Shown: positions 17,059 through 27,059, counted from the stretch's first letter. The stretch: DNA of 64,000 nt from Endobacterium cereale (GCF_009617585.1 NZ_WIXI01000041.1:124001-188000), one strand, 5' to 3'. Notes: generated from the letters alone by a model not told the origin. Program-made: numbers and translations.

Positions 17059-17727
17059 ATGTGTGGAAGGTTTACGTTTGAACATGAGTGGCCGGCCTTC
17101 CTCGATCTTTATGAATTGTCTGCTGAGGAACGCGGGCGAAATACGCAGGCTCGCTTCAATATCGCCCCGACACAGGATGTCCTGATCGTCCATAACAACG
17201 CCGACGGCCATCAGATGGCGGAGACCGCTCGCTGGTGGCTGGTGCCCTTCTGGGCGAAAGAACTACCGAAAGGCGCAATGTTCAACGCTCGTATTGAAAC
17301 GATCGGGACGTCGCCAGCCTTTCGGGATGCCTTCAAGTCGAAACGATGTCTGATCCCGGCTGACGGCTTCTACGAATGGACCTTCAATCAGGACGACGGC
17401 AAAAAGGACCCGTGGCTGATCTACCAGCCGGGTGGCGCGCCTTTCTCTTTTGCCGGGCTGTGGGCACATAATGAGAAGCTCGGCATCACGAGCTGCACGA
17501 TCGTCACCATGCCGGCGGGAGACCCGATGACCAGGCTGCACGACAGGCAACCGGCTATCCTCGATCCTGCGGCCTATCAGGAGTGGCTTAATCCCTCCAC
17601 GAGCGGCGCACAGGCGAAAGAGCTTCTCCAAAAGCAGAACTTGGACGGAGCGCTGGAGTTTCATCGGGTTTCGCGAGACGTAAATTCCTCGCGGTTTCAA
17701 GGGAAACCCGACGTCAACCCGCTATAA
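17059..17727 (+). CDS. SOS response-associated peptidase family (SRAP; HMCES/YedK-like)
   Basis: 222 residues. SRAP proteins form a stable thiazolidine crosslink with abasic sites in single-stranded DNA and so shield them. All active-site parts are visible: Cys2 (M-C-G-R-F, exposed after Met removal), Asn34 in NIAPTQ, the Glu in ADGFYEW, and the His of LHDRQP (the family usually has H-x-R-M-P). Other marks are W-W-L-V-P-F-W and FNARIET. It stands beside the mutasome operon but is transcribed towards it, so their 3' ends face each other; no SOS box was found before this gene. Confidence 0.93.
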   Translation: MCGRFTFEHEWPAFLDLYELSAEERGRNTQARFNIAPTQDVLIVHNNADGHQMAETARWWLVPFWAKELPKGAMFNARIETIGTSPAFRDAFKSKRCLIPADGFYEWTFNQDDGKKDPWLIYQPGGAPFSFAGLWAHNEKLGITSCTIVTMPAGDPMTRLHDRQPAILDPAAYQEWLNPSTSGAQAKELLQKQNLDGALEFHRVSRDVNSSRFQGKPDVNPL

Positions 17728-17772
17728 GTGAGAACACAGGTTCGAATGCCGCAAGCCATCTCATAAAATGAA

Positions 17773-17858
17773 GATCGCGGCGGACAGGTAAAGGTGCTCG
17801 CCTGGCGTTTCGTTGCCCATCGAGAAATCGGAAAAACCGATGCGTTCACCATCTCAGT
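17773..17858 (-). repeat. coding-like remnant shared with 6902-6989
   Basis: On the minus strand this reads ...DGERIGFSDFSMGNETPGEH and on to LYLSAAIFIL-stop, aligning with the broken copy at 6902-6989. A TGA occurs where the other copy has GGA, so no start is left in frame. It lies in the gap between the SRAP and dnaE2 genes, which holds nothing else. Probably the 3' remnant of an unidentified gene. Confidence 0.5.
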
Positions 17859-17936
17859 CGTGTCCGATTGGCACGCCGCAATCTCCGATTTCCTAACCGC
17901 ACGGGGGTGGATAGGTTCCACCAACACTCCGCTCTC

Positions 17937-20900
17937 TCAATGAAAATTCCGGCTCTTCACTTTCAACGTGTCGATATGCAAATCCGGGATGAAGATGTCT
18001 CGAACCTTGTTCGTTGACGGCCGGTCACGGGCATCACCGCCGCCCGGCGAGCCGTGGGCGAACTCGTCACCGCGTCCGGTCGGATGCCTGAACTCGGCAT
18101 CGCGGTCGGAAAGAGCGGCAAGATCTCCGGATAGATCCTCAAGCTGCCGTGCAATCAGATGCACGACATCACCCTCGCGCTGAATTTTCCCTTGGATTGC
18201 CATCATAGATGCTCCGAGAACCACGCGGCGGCGTTTTTCGAACAGCGACGGCCAGACGACGATGTTTGCAGGCCCGGTTTCGTCCTCGATGGTGATGAAC
18301 ATGACACCCTTCGCCGAACCGGGCTTCTGCCGAACGAGCACGAGACCGGCAACACAGAGCCAGCTCTTGTCGCGCGCATTCATCGCCTCAGTGCAGGTGA
18401 CGATCCGGCGCGCTGTCAGGTCCCGGCGCAGAAACGACAGCGGATGGGCGCGCAGTGTCAGACCGAAATGCGCATAGTCCTCCACGACGTTATGCCCTTC
18501 CGTCATCTGACGCAGTGCGACCTCAGGTTCCTGCTGCTCGGCAACGGTCTTCATCTCACGTTCGGCGGCCGCAACGAACAGCGGAAGTGGCTCATCGCGC
18601 AGCGCCTTGATCGCCCAGAGAGCGTCACGGCGCTCAAGGCCGAACGCAGGCCGAAACGCATCGGCCTCTGCCAATTGAACCAGCGCCTCAGCCGGCACTT
18701 CCGATCTGCGCCAGACATCATCGACGCTTTCGAACGGGCGCTCGATACGGGCCGCCACGATACGGGCAGCATCGCGGACCGCCAGCCCCGCCACCTGGCG
18801 CATGCCGAGCCGAATGGCATGACGATCAGACCCGGATATTACCTCCAGCGTGCAGTCCCACCGTGAATGTTGAACCGAGATTGGCCGCACTTCCACGCCG
18901 TGCCTTTGCGCGTCGCCAATGATCTGCGCCGGCGCATAAAACCCCATGGGCAGCGAATTCATCAGCGCCGCGCCGAAGGCATCGGGAAAATGGCATTTGA
19001 TGAAGCAGGATGCATAGGCGATCAGGGCAAACGATGCCGCGTGACTTTCCGGGAAACCGTAGGATCCAAAGCCCTCAAGCTGCTTGAACGTCTTTTCCGC
19101 AAACTCTCTGGAATAGCCATTGTTGACCATTCCCTCGATCAGCTTGGTCTGGAAGCGCGAGACGCCGCCCGTGAACTTGAAGGTCGCCATCGACTTGCGC
19201 AGTTGATCGGCTTCGCCGGCCGTAAAACCGGCACAGACCATGGCAACCTTCATCGCCGATTCCTGAAACAGAGGCACACCCAACGTCTTGCCGAGCACTT
19301 CTCTCAGCTCCTCGGTTGGATATTCCACCGGCTCTTTGCCTTCCCGGCGGCGCAGATAGGGATGCACCATGTCGCCCTGGATTGGTCCTGGCCGGACGAT
19401 CGCCACCTGAACCACCAAGTCGTAAAACGTCCGCGGCTTGAGGCGCGGCAACATCGCCATCTGTGCCCGGCTTTCTACCTGGAAGGTACCAAGCGTATCG
19501 GCCTTGCGGATCATGGCATAGGTGGCGCTGTCCTCCTGCTTGACCCTGGCGAGATCCAGATCTTCTCCCTTATGGTCGCGGATCAGGTCGAAAGCCTTTT
19601 GCATGCAGGTCAGCATGCCAAGCGCGAGCACATCGACCTTCATCATCTTCAAAGCCTCGACGTCATCCTTGTCCCACTCGATGATCTGACGGTCTTCCAT
19701 GGCAGCCGGTTCGATTGGAACAAGGTCATCCAGCCGCGAGCGTGTGAGGACAAAGCCACCGACATGCTGTCCAAGATGGCGCGGGGCTCCCATCAGCTCA
19801 CGCGCAAGACGCAGGGTCATGACAAGGCGATAGTCGTCGGGGTTGAGGTTCAGCTCGCGCACATTGCGCTCGGTAATCTCTTCCGACCACGACCAAAGCC
19901 CTGATGACAGTGCCTTCGTAACATCCTCCGGCAGACCCATGGCCTTGCCGACATCCTTGATGGCGCCCTTTGCGCGGTAACGGATCACAGTGCACACAAG
20001 CGCTGCCCGCTCGCGGCCATAGGTTTTATAAATCCACTGAATCACCTCCTCACGGCGCTGGTGCTCGAAGTCGACGTCGATATCCGGAGGCTCATTGCGC
20101 TCTTTGGACACGAACCGCTCGAACAGCAGGTCGTTGGTCTCGGGATCGATGCTGGTAACGCCGAGAATATAGCAGATGGCGGAGTTCGCCGCTGACCCCC
20201 TGCCTTGACACAGGATGCCCTGGCTGCGCGCGAAACGGACGATGCTGTAGACGGTAAGGAAATATGGTGCGTAGTCCATCTCCTTGATGAGATCGAGCTC
20301 ATGACGGACTGATCGCAACACTTTTTGGGGCAGTCCTTCGGGGTACCGGATCGGGATGCAGTCGCGGACGCACTGCTCCAGTGACTGCTGCGCGTCCAAT
20401 CCTTCGACCAGCGCCTCCTCCGGATATTCGTAGGTCAGCTCCTCGAGCGAAAACCTGCACTGATTGACGATTTCCATCGTCCGCGCCAGCGCCTCCGGAT
20501 ACCTGGGGAATAGGCGCTCCATTTCCGCAGGCGGTTTCAGATAGCGATCGGCGAAACGTTCCCGATCAAAGCCGACACTGTCGATCGTAGTGCCGGTGCG
20601 AATGCAGGTGACGATATCCTGCAGCTGCCGGCGTGACGGCTCATGAAACAACACGTCGTTGGTCACGACCGTCTTCGCGTTGAACCGTGTTGCCATGTTC
20701 GACAGATCGTGCAGCCGCAGCTGATCATTTGGCCGGCGGCGCAGGCAAAGCGAGAGGTAGGCGCGGCGTCCAAAGATCTCCGTCATTTTGCGGAGTTGGA
20801 CGGCGCAGGCATCATCTGCGAGATCGGGAACGAGGATGCCGATCAGGCCATCGGAATAGAGGGCCACATCGTCCAGATGCAGAATGCAGTTGTTCTTGCC

Positions 20901-21197
20901 GCCCCTGCTCTTGCCCAGCGTGATGAGCCGGGTCAGGCGGGAATAGGCCGCTTTGTCGGTCGGGTAGACAAGAATCGACATGCCGTCCTGCAGATCCAGC
21001 CGACAACCGACAACGAGACGCAGACCCGTGTCCCGCGATGCCTCGAGCGCGCGCACGATACCTGCTAGGGAATTACGGTCCACCACACCAAGCGCCTCAA
21101 TACCGAGTTCCTTGGCTGCCACGAACAGCTCTTGCGCAGATGATGCTCCCCGAAGGAAGCTGAAATGGCTCGTGACCTGGAGTTCCGCGTATTTCAT
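17937..21197 (-). CDS. dnaE2: error-prone DNA polymerase DnaE2
   Basis: 1086 residues, the length expected for DnaE2, the C-family polymerase that performs mutagenic bypass with ImuB. ATG 21197 overlaps the imuB stop (ATGA) and gives the usual [19 protein letters not shown] start; a longer frame runs into imuB and is rejected. A PHP domain fills the first 270 or so residues. The polymerase core shows the catalytic acidic motif ([10 protein letters not shown]) and [15 protein letters not shown], followed by helix-hairpin-helix repeats and a C-terminal OB fold ([20 protein letters not shown]). It ends KSRNFH, as usual. Third gene of the SOS operon. Confidence 0.96.
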   Translation of the reverse strand: MKYAELQVTSHFSFLRGASSAQELFVAAKELGIEALGVVDRNSLAGIVRALEASRDTGLRLVVGCRLDLQDGMSILVYPTDKAAYSRLTRLITLGKSRGGKNNCILHLDDVALYSDGLIGILVPDLADDACAVQLRKMTEIFGRRAYLSLCLRRRPNDQLRLHDLSNMATRFNAKTVVTNDVLFHEPSRRQLQDIVTCIRTGTTIDSVGFDRERFADRYLKPPAEMERLFPRYPEALARTMEIVNQCRFSLEELTYEYPEEALVEGLDAQQSLEQCVRDCIPIRYPEGLPQKVLRSVRHELDLIKEMDYAPYFLTVYSIVRFARSQGILCQGRGSAANSAICYILGVTSIDPETNDLLFERFVSKERNEPPDIDVDFEHQRREEVIQWIYKTYGRERAALVCTVIRYRAKGAIKDVGKAMGLPEDVTKALSSGLWSWSEEITERNVRELNLNPDDYRLVMTLRLARELMGAPRHLGQHVGGFVLTRSRLDDLVPIEPAAMEDRQIIEWDKDDVEALKMMKVDVLALGMLTCMQKAFDLIRDHKGEDLDLARVKQEDSATYAMIRKADTLGTFQVESRAQMAMLPRLKPRTFYDLVVQVAIVRPGPIQGDMVHPYLRRREGKEPVEYPTEELREVLGKTLGVPLFQESAMKVAMVCAGFTAGEADQLRKSMATFKFTGGVSRFQTKLIEGMVNNGYSREFAEKTFKQLEGFGSYGFPESHAASFALIAYASCFIKCHFPDAFGAALMNSLPMGFYAPAQIIGDAQRHGVEVRPISVQHSRWDCTLEVISGSDRHAIRLGMRQVAGLAVRDAARIVAARIERPFESVDDVWRRSEVPAEALVQLAEADAFRPAFGLERRDALWAIKALRDEPLPLFVAAAEREMKTVAEQQEPEVALRQMTEGHNVVEDYAHFGLTLRAHPLSFLRRDLTARRIVTCTEAMNARDKSWLCVAGLVLVRQKPGSAKGVMFITIEDETGPANIVVWPSLFEKRRRVVLGASMMAIQGKIQREGDVVHLIARQLEDLSGDLAALSDRDAEFRHPTGRGDEFAHGSPGGGDARDRPSTNKVRDIFIPDLHIDTLKVKSRNFH

Positions 21198-22705
21198 GCA
21201 AAAATCCCATGCATGAACCATTTGTGCGATCCCGTTTGCGGATCCACTCCGTCGCCGGAACGAAAGATCCAGAAGCGCTCGCCATCGTCGTTTTCGATGA
21301 CGAAATAATCGCGGACGGCATCCAACTCGTTCGGTCGCCTCCACCACTCGCCAAAAATGCGTTCCGGGCCATCGGCGCGCTTCACCCGGTGACGTTTGCC
21401 CCGCCAAGTGATGGTGGCGGGAGGATAGTCCGGCATCATCGCAATCGCCTGGATCTGCTCAGGCCGATCGAACAAACGCACCGGCCGCCGCCAATGACCG
21501 ACCCAGGTTTCGTCGACGGCCTCCGCGACGGCCGAGATCCGTTGGACACTGCGTTCCGGCACGTCGGAGGCATACGGCGCCATGCAGTACACACGCTGGC
21601 CCCGGTTTCCAAAGATATCGATCAACGGGGTGATGTCGCTGGTCTCTTCCTCGACAAGTGATGAGACCTTCTGTTCCTCAACGAGCGGCTCGGCCGATAC
21701 GGCGACGAGCACGAGTTTTTCAATCCCGAAGCCTGGCTCAATCTTTTCCGTGCGATCTTTGAAGAGCTTGGTCAGCCAGGCGACATCGCGGGCGGGCTTG
21801 GCAGTGCCCGCCCGGATAGCCTTGAGGGTATTATCGACCTTATGGACGACCAAATCGGTGCGCCGCGCGCCAAGGCCGCGCTTTTCCAGCTCAGCGACAA
21901 GCTGAACGACAAGCCTGCCGACATATTTGTCGATCGTCTCGGCAGCCCCGATCGGCTCCTGAAACGATCGGGATACCTCGACGAGGTCAGCGGTCCGGAT
22001 CGGATCGATGGGTTCATTCATGCGGGCGAACATCTGGTCGAGGCGGCGACCGACTTCAGGCCCGAAGCGGAGCGCAAGCGGCGCTCTCGGTGCCGCAGAC
22101 AGTTCGCCGATAGACTGGAAGCCGAGGATCCTCAGATCCTGAACGACCTTTGCCGGCAAACGTAAGAGCGAGATCGGCAGTTTTTCGACGGCGCGCACGA
22201 TCTCGCCGCGTGGCACGATGACCGTATCTCGATTGATAGCGCGCACACAGGCATGCGCGGCACCCCACGTGTCGGCGATCGCGACCCTGGCAGTGAGCTT
22301 CCTGGCGCGGAACAGATTAACGATGCCGGTAATCATCGGCATCTCGCCCCCCTGCAGATGATCGGCGCCTTCGGTATCGAGAACGAGACCGTCGATGCCA
22401 TCAACCGCGACGATCGGAGAATAATGTCCGAGTGCCCATAAACCGAGGCGATCCAGTGCCAGGGCATCCGCGACGGGGTCAGCATCGACCAGCATCAAAC
22501 CTTGGAAAATAGCCTGCGCCTTTGCCGCCGGCATTCCCACGCGCACGCCGATCCTTTTAGCGGATGCGTCGGCGGATGACACCCAGCGTTTTGCCCCGCT
22601 CCTGGCGATAACAGCGATCGGCTGCTCATCCGGAATAGCGGGATCGTCCCGTCTGATCCTGTCGGTCGGCAGATCCGGTAGAAATATCGATACGACCCTG
22701 GCCAT
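21194..22705 (-). CDS. imuB: ImuB, inactive Y-family polymerase homologue
   Basis: 503 residues from ATG 22705 (CGGAG upstream), 80 bases inside the imuA 3' end. ImuB resembles Y-family polymerases but lacks the catalytic acids: the first motif reads [13 protein letters not shown] instead of the D-x-D-x-F type. It links DnaE2 to the beta clamp and ImuA. Later Y-family parts are visible: [18 protein letters not shown], a helix-hairpin-helix-like region ([20 protein letters not shown]) and a little-finger-like domain. The C-terminal part ([26 protein letters not shown]) is the ImuB-specific tail. The stop overlaps the dnaE2 start. Confidence 0.94.
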   Translation of the reverse strand: MARVVSIFLPDLPTDRIRRDDPAIPDEQPIAVIARSGAKRWVSSADASAKRIGVRVGMPAAKAQAIFQGLMLVDADPVADALALDRLGLWALGHYSPIVAVDGIDGLVLDTEGADHLQGGEMPMITGIVNLFRARKLTARVAIADTWGAAHACVRAINRDTVIVPRGEIVRAVEKLPISLLRLPAKVVQDLRILGFQSIGELSAAPRAPLALRFGPEVGRRLDQMFARMNEPIDPIRTADLVEVSRSFQEPIGAAETIDKYVGRLVVQLVAELEKRGLGARRTDLVVHKVDNTLKAIRAGTAKPARDVAWLTKLFKDRTEKIEPGFGIEKLVLVAVSAEPLVEEQKVSSLVEEETSDITPLIDIFGNRGQRVYCMAPYASDVPERSVQRISAVAEAVDETWVGHWRRPVRLFDRPEQIQAIAMMPDYPPATITWRGKRHRVKRADGPERIFGEWWRRPNELDAVRDYFVIENDDGERFWIFRSGDGVDPQTGSHKWFMHGIFA

Positions 22706-23378
22706 CACACGCTCCGACGTAAAACTCAGCACACTCGCCTGCACGCGATCTCATCAATTCCAAAAACCATCGCGGGCGGCCGACGCCTGGCACCGGCAGC
22801 TCCTGCGATGGCAAGACACTCACCCTCCAGCGTGTCGTCGACGCCGTCGGCTGACCAAAATCATTGGCCTCCGTCTGTCGTCGCCATCGGCGCACGGCGA
22901 GAGCAATGGTGCCGGTTTTCTCTGCAACGAGCTGGAGCCTGCGGCTCACCACCATCGGCAACCGCACCATCTCGCCGATAACGGCGCCACAGCCGCCATA
23001 GGAGATGGCTTCCTCCATATTGCCGGCAACATCTTCCTCCTGATCGGACTCGACGAAGATCACCCGCTTGGGAAGCAGGCCGACCTGAGCCAGCGCCGGA
23101 AAGAACAGATCCGGTCGTGTCAGACACCAGACGATCGGCCCCTTGGTCCGTGCTGCGATACCGGCGGCAAACAACGCGGCTGCTGCGCCATCGACAGTTC
23201 CAGACCCGCCGCCTGCGAATTCATGCAGGGCACCATGGGCCAGTCCACCGCCGGGTAGGATGGCATCGATTTCCGCAACGCCAAATGGAAGATGGCCGGA
23301 CTTTCGGGCGCTCTCCCCCTCAATCGAAGAAATGCGGTCACGCAGATCTGCCAGGACTTGGGTGCGGACAGCCGACAT
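22626..23378 (-). CDS. imuA: ImuA, RecA-like mutasome protein
   Basis: 250 residues, first gene of imuA-imuB-dnaE2. ImuA is a RecA/SulA-like protein that controls mutasome assembly. Visible: LPFGVAEIDAILPGGGLAHG and LHEFAGGGSGTVDGAAA near the Walker A position, a conserved VWCLTRPDLFFPALAQVGL stretch, and a Walker B-like GAVIGEMVRLP. The C-terminal 27 residues overlap the imuB start by 80 bases in another frame, which suggests coupled translation. An alphaproteobacterial LexA site is centred 75 bases upstream. Confidence 0.93.
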   Translation of the reverse strand: MSAVRTQVLADLRDRISSIEGESARKSGHLPFGVAEIDAILPGGGLAHGALHEFAGGGSGTVDGAAAALFAAGIAARTKGPIVWCLTRPDLFFPALAQVGLLPKRVIFVESDQEEDVAGNMEEAISYGGCGAVIGEMVRLPMVVSRRLQLVAEKTGTIALAVRRWRRQTEANDFGQPTASTTRWRVSVLPSQELPVPGVGRPRWFLELMRSRAGECAEFYVGACDGQGRIDISTGSADRQDQTGRSRYSG

Positions 23379-23445
23379 CGTTCGCGGAATCCTTCCGGTT
23401 CGCGGTGGTTGGAAAGGACAGCCTCATGCCGCCAAAACACTTGAT

Positions 23446-23460
23446 GTTCCGTATCTGTTC
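23446..23460 (-). promoter_or_regulatory. LexA (SOS) box of the imuA operon
   Basis: GTTC-N7-GTTC (GTTCCGTATCTGTTC), the direct-repeat LexA site of alphaproteobacteria, reading GAAC-N7-GAAC toward imuA. It lies 68 bases before the imuA ATG, as expected for LexA-repressed imuA operons. Confidence 0.88.
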
Positions 23461-23686
23461 CGTTACCGAGAAAGAGTCAAGCGGGTCAAAAATAGGAATA
23501 CAGTCTCATAATTTTAGCAGGTTCGAGGATTCTCTCTGTGGAATCAGAACGCTAGGATTGGCCGCAAGGGGGATAAAGGTTGAAAGAAAAAATTTTGAAT
23601 GCGGTTTCAGCTTTGAGCTTGGACGGGCAGCACAGGTGAAACACGACAGGCCAGCGGTTTTCGAGCTCACCACGACCCTCAGAGAG

Positions 23687-23893
23687 GTGAAGGTTCCCAT
23701 CATCACGATAGAATGCCGGGCCTGCGGGCGCTCAGATGCCCTACAGCGTAAAATCCTCGTTCGCAAACATGGTGCCGGAATGACGTTCGCGCGGCTGCGC
23801 CGGATGGCGGCGATGGGCTGCGATCGCCTGAATGGCGAACGGGGTGACCGATGCCAAACACGGTTTCCCTGTCTTGAAGCGGTAACCGATTAG
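23687..23893 (+). CDS. small protein with a Cys-pair motif
   Basis: 68 residues from GTG 23687 (AGAGAG upstream); a longer form from GTG near 23634 is possible. It contains a C-x2-C pair (IECRACGRSDALQRK), a conserved-looking ILVRKHGAGMTFARLRRM helix and a terminal Cys pair region (DRCQTRFPCL), suggesting a small zinc-ribbon fold. Similar 60-90 residue proteins occur in rhizobia (recollection). It is divergent from imuA with about 230 bases between. Function unknown. Confidence 0.6.
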   Translation: MKVPIITIECRACGRSDALQRKILVRKHGAGMTFARLRRMAAMGCDRLNGERGDRCQTRFPCLEAVTD

Positions 23894-24023
23894 TTGGGCG
23901 CACGGACTACCGGTAAGTCAACAGCGGCGAGGTAAGCGCTCAGCGCAACTCTGACATTTAAATCTCGCTCTACTAATAAACGGAATATGATCCTATTTAA
24001 GAATAGTCGTCCGCATTGGTGAT

Positions 24024-24320
24024 GTGTCTGCGGAGCCAACCCTCAAATATCGGAAAATTGCTTTGCTGCCAGGGATGACAGAAGAAGAAGGTCTGCGCTT
24101 GTTTGAACGCATTGGTGCGACCGCGATAGCCAATCAGGCGATTCTCAAATGCAAAATTGCTGGTTTCCCACTGACCGTGGACAATGTGATCCTGTTCGTC
24201 GGGGACTTTGTTGATCCCACAAGAGGCGCGTGTGCCAATCTCGTTGAGATGATCGGGCTGGCAATTGAAGAGGTCATCGACTGTCGTGACCTTATCGAAC
24301 GTTCCGCGAGCATCGAATGA
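24024..24320 (+). CDS. small hypothetical protein
   Basis: 98 residues from GTG 24024 with no strong ribosome binding site. Compact alpha/beta composition (LLPGMTEEEGLRLFERIGAT, VDNVILFVGDFVD), no signal peptide or span. Base composition around it is more AT-rich than its neighbours. No family recognised. Confidence 0.5.
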   Translation: MSAEPTLKYRKIALLPGMTEEEGLRLFERIGATAIANQAILKCKIAGFPLTVDNVILFVGDFVDPTRGACANLVEMIGLAIEEVIDCRDLIERSASIE

Positions 24321-24441
24321 CGACCGTCTTGTTGCGCATCAAGGAACCACTCCGCCGAGGCTAGCCAAACCACCTCTGCCTCGTCCACATCTCTCGTTGC
24401 GACGCAAACTTTGGCATCCTGCGCGTTACATCCGGTCTCCG

Positions 24442-25008
24442 CTATAGGTATAGTCGCTCGCGAAGCCACGCATTTTCCTTGCGGAGTTTGGCGGCCAGCA
24501 TCGTCTTCAGAAAGCGGTTCTCTGCCTCTAACTGCTCAAGATCATCCGGTTCAGTATCGTGCTCAACCGGTGTGTTATTGCCAGTTTTTGGAAGAGGCCG
24601 GATTTCAACTGCTCGTCGCCCTTTTGATGTTTTCCTCGGCTTACGCGCCTGCAGTTCCGGCGCTGCATGGTCGGCGATCTCTCGCGCATCATTCTCATCC
24701 GGCGTTTTGCCGACATCGTCGGTGGCTGTATCCTCATACTGAGAGGGTTCTCCCACTTCGACGCCTGTCGAGATCGGGGCATGATGATCGAGGATGCTGA
24801 TCGCCGGTGCCGGCCCTTCCGGCGGCTTGGCATGCTCACTCTCCACTGTCTTCGCATCGCCGGATAACTCGTCCGGCAAAACTGTTTCAACATCGCGAGC
24901 CACGGACTTCAGATCCAGATCGCCCCAGATGGAGCTCGGTGCCTTGGCTTCGGTTTTGCGACGGCCGGATTTGTATTCGATGACGAAATTTCGCTGAGGC
25001 TTTTTCAT
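24442..25008 (-). CDS. hypothetical protein with C-terminal coiled coil
   Basis: 188 residues: a basic start (MKKPQRNFVIEYKSGRRKTE), a long acidic, Pro/Thr-rich, probably disordered middle, a basic patch (RKPRKTSKGRRAVEIRP), and a C-terminal coiled coil (DDLEQLEAENRFLKTMLAAK). This layout resembles rhizobial proteins of unknown role often found near transcription or repair genes. ATG 25008 is preceded by AAGG at a loose distance. No enzyme motif. Confidence 0.65.
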   Translation of the reverse strand: MKKPQRNFVIEYKSGRRKTEAKAPSSIWGDLDLKSVARDVETVLPDELSGDAKTVESEHAKPPEGPAPAISILDHHAPISTGVEVGEPSQYEDTATDDVGKTPDENDAREIADHAAPELQARKPRKTSKGRRAVEIRPLPKTGNNTPVEHDTEPDDLEQLEAENRFLKTMLAAKLRKENAWLRERLYL

Positions 25009-25174
25009 TGCTGCTGCTGGAGACCTTAAGACGCGACATGACCGCTGTATTGGGGTGACGTCAGATATCTACATCAACATCCTCGAGTATCAAAATTGCG
25101 CCGATGGTTCCTTTGTCAGCGCGCGAAAAAATCGAAGTGCTTGGATATCTTGAGGATGCCAATTTCATCTACGG

Positions 25175-25813
25175 CTAGGCCAGCCTTGTCGTAGAGCGGT
25201 TGATGTAATCGACCAAAGGACGCGCTGCCACAAAAGACCTCACGATTTCTTCCACGAGATGCGCAGATATCAGTAAGTCGTCCGGAATCGTTCGGCACGC
25301 TCCGAAGTGCCTTAGATTAAAGAAATCGAGCGCGTCATGGTTTTTGACATAGCCTTTAGAGGTCATGTCTCGGCCATCACTCAGGCCGTTTGGAAAATAT
25401 TTCCTGAATTCCGGGCCTTCCACGATCGCTCGCCATTTTCCGGTATGGCTCGCAATAGTCTGCATCAAAATACGGGCGAGCCTCGGTGGCGGTATCAGCG
25501 CGCCGCCTCCGCTAAACGAACCTTGCGGCGCAAGTTTAACGAAGTACGTTGCAGCGGCATTTTTCAGTGGCGAGACGCGAAAGGTGATCGCACCATAGCC
25601 CTTAGGCATTGAGGGTGAGAGGCACTTTCGCGGATCCGGGTTAGCGTCTCGAATGCGGCTATCGACTGCGCCGGCATCTGCGATCAGCCGCGCTGCAAAT
25701 TCGACCAGGTTGCTCCGCGCAAGCGCGAGTTGGCCGCGGTTTTCTTGCAGCCAGTCATGTTCGGAATTTCGTGCTGCCTGCGACAGAAAATCCAGTGTAA
25801 CTGCGTCGATCAT
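25175..25813 (-). CDS. DUF2461 family protein
   Basis: 212 residues from ATG 25813 with GGGACGG upstream; longer frames have no better start. The pattern TLDFLSQAARNSEHDWLQEN, YGAITFRVSPLKNAAATYFV, PQGSFSGGGALIPPP and GYVKNHDALDFFNLRHFGA is that of DUF2461 (TIGR02453), a widespread family of unknown biochemical role. Length is close to the family's 210-230 residues. The usual 'KDKSPYKTH' is changed to a divergent version. Soluble, single gene. Confidence 0.82.
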   Translation of the reverse strand: MIDAVTLDFLSQAARNSEHDWLQENRGQLALARSNLVEFAARLIADAGAVDSRIRDANPDPRKCLSPSMPKGYGAITFRVSPLKNAAATYFVKLAPQGSFSGGGALIPPPRLARILMQTIASHTGKWRAIVEGPEFRKYFPNGLSDGRDMTSKGYVKNHDALDFFNLRHFGACRTIPDDLLISAHLVEEIVRSFVAARPLVDYINRSTTRLA

Positions 25814-26251
25814 TACCGTCCCTGAACCAAATACCCGATGATCCATTTGAACAAAATAAGAACAAAAATAAGGCAATGGGAGGCGGATCATGTAAGGAAA
25901 AAGCCGCGCCTCGGCGGCGGGAGTTGTCGCTTCTTCTTTGCAGCGTCATAGGGGCCCGGTAGAGGGTAGATGCCCACTTTCGAGAGATTGTTCAGGTGAC
26001 CGTGTTGCTCCGTGGCTCTCGGTGACGCCGCCTGCTTTACGCGAGTGTCCACGAGTTTCGGGGAATAGGACTGCGTCGACGGCCCCTAAGCTTTCGACCA
26101 GATCGCCGCTAGCCATCCATAACGCCGGTTGGGTCGACTCGGGGGCCATATGAGAGTATGCTCAGATTATCGTCGGCCATTTACACGTAGGCGTCGACGA
26201 CTGCGAGTTTTCCACGTGCTCCCGCCTGCTGAACGCAAAGGAGGAGCCGTG
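25814..26251. other. 438-base gap, no gene supported
   Basis: AT-rich near 25840-25880 and GC-rich after 25900. ORFs of 60-70 codons on both strands (25938-26153, 25946-26149) mirror each other in antisense and have no start signals. The end of the stretch holds the AAAGGAGG ribosome binding site of the next gene. Confidence 0.5.
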
Positions 26252-26518
26252 GTGTTCCCCAATGCTTATGCAACGCCATCGCACTGCCACTTAAGGCCAC
26301 TTCTGAAACGCTGGGCGTCCCATTATACGACGGATAACGCGCGTAGCGATATGCTCGTTGAAATGACTATTTCAGCAGCGATTGATGGGCCACTCCTAGA
26401 ATTTGATGAGCCGATTGAAGAGGCGCTATGCCACCTCATGCATCGGCTTGCCTTGAGAGAGTTTAACCTTCCAAGAGACACCCCTGCACTTTATGAAATC
26501 GAGGAGAAAGTGGAATGA
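26252..26518 (+). CDS. sigma-region-2-like small protein, first of a pair
   Basis: 88 residues from GTG 26252, placed by AAAGGAGG at 26238-26245. The core PLLKRWASHYTTDNARSDML, followed by VEMTISAAID, resembles the first helices of sigma-70 region 2 (L-x3-A-x3-T-x-D-x3-A-x2-L-V-x2-T). The DNA-binding part of region 2 and all of region 4 are missing. The same pattern recurs in the next gene, so the two are paralogues. ATGA overlap indicates coupling. Such proteins may act as sigma mimics or are relics; this is inference. Confidence 0.65.
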   Translation: MFPNAYATPSHCHLRPLLKRWASHYTTDNARSDMLVEMTISAAIDGPLLEFDEPIEEALCHLMHRLALREFNLPRDTPALYEIEEKVE

Positions 26519-26748
26519 CGGATCCGGCCAATGTCCAAGCTCTGAAACCAGAGATGGATGCTCTATGGGGGCAACTGAACTCTTATGCGGTTCGCTATCA
26601 TCTGTCAGGAGCGGAAAGAGACCGTCTTGTGGAACATACGTTTATCGAACTGGCGAACGAGCCGGAGACCATTCCCGAAAAGCCGGTTGAACAGGCAATC
26701 GCTGAGACGATGCACCGCGTGTTCATGAGCGGAAAGTCTGCTCACTAA
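26515..26748 (+). CDS. sigma-region-2-like small protein, second of a pair
   Basis: 77 residues; the ATG overlaps the stop of its paralogue by four bases. QLNSYAVRYHLSGAERDRLV EHTFIELA aligns without gaps to the core of the first protein, and PVEQAIAETMHRVFM aligns with its PIEEALCHLMHRLAL. Only a two- or three-helix bundle can be present. Located 79 bases before the DUF6894 gene and its EcfG-type promoter. Partner and function unknown. Confidence 0.7.
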   Translation: MTDPANVQALKPEMDALWGQLNSYAVRYHLSGAERDRLVEHTFIELANEPETIPEKPVEQAIAETMHRVFMSGKSAH

Positions 26749-26779
26749 CGGCATCGGCGATTACACTTCAAATGCCGCC

Positions 26780-26804
26780 GGAACGTTTTATTGCGAAACG
26801 GGTT
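26780..26804 (+). promoter_or_regulatory. EcfG/RpoE2-type promoter for 26827
   Basis: GGAAC at 26780-26784, 18 bases, TT at 26803-26804; GGAGG and ATG 26827 follow within 23 bases. One of the cleanest matches in the window. Confidence 0.7.
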
Positions 26805-26826
26805 CTCCAAAAAAATGGAGGACTGC

Positions 26827-27057
26827 ATGCCCAAATACTACTTTGACGTCGAAAACGGTCATGGACACGAAAGCGACGACATTGGTTCCGAACATCAAAC
26901 TTTGGAGAGTGTGGGCCTGCACATCGGAAAAATCCTGACCGACATCGCCCGTGATGAAATTCCGGGGACTCACAGCGCTAGGATCATCGTCAGGGCGCGT
27001 GACGAGCAAGGCAACCATGTCGGCAAGGGTCGCCTTTCATTCGAAACCGAATGGTGA
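26827..27057 (+). CDS. DUF6894 family protein
   Basis: 76 residues from ATG 26827 with TGGAGG upstream; an upstream in-frame start at 26791 would lie within the promoter. MPKYYFDVENGHGHESDDIG, a central helix with IGKILTDIARDEI, and the ending ARIIVRARDEQGNHV with a final strand match the small alphaproteobacterial DUF6894 family, of unknown role and often stress-induced. Expressed from the EcfG-type promoter directly upstream (inference). Confidence 0.82.
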   Translation: MPKYYFDVENGHGHESDDIGSEHQTLESVGLHIGKILTDIARDEIPGTHSARIIVRARDEQGNHVGKGRLSFETEW

Positions 27058-27059
27058 AA

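Noticed and set aside
18159..19904. Two long plus-strand ORFs (235 and 345 codons)
   Set aside because: Both are antisense to dnaE2 and arise from its codon bias.
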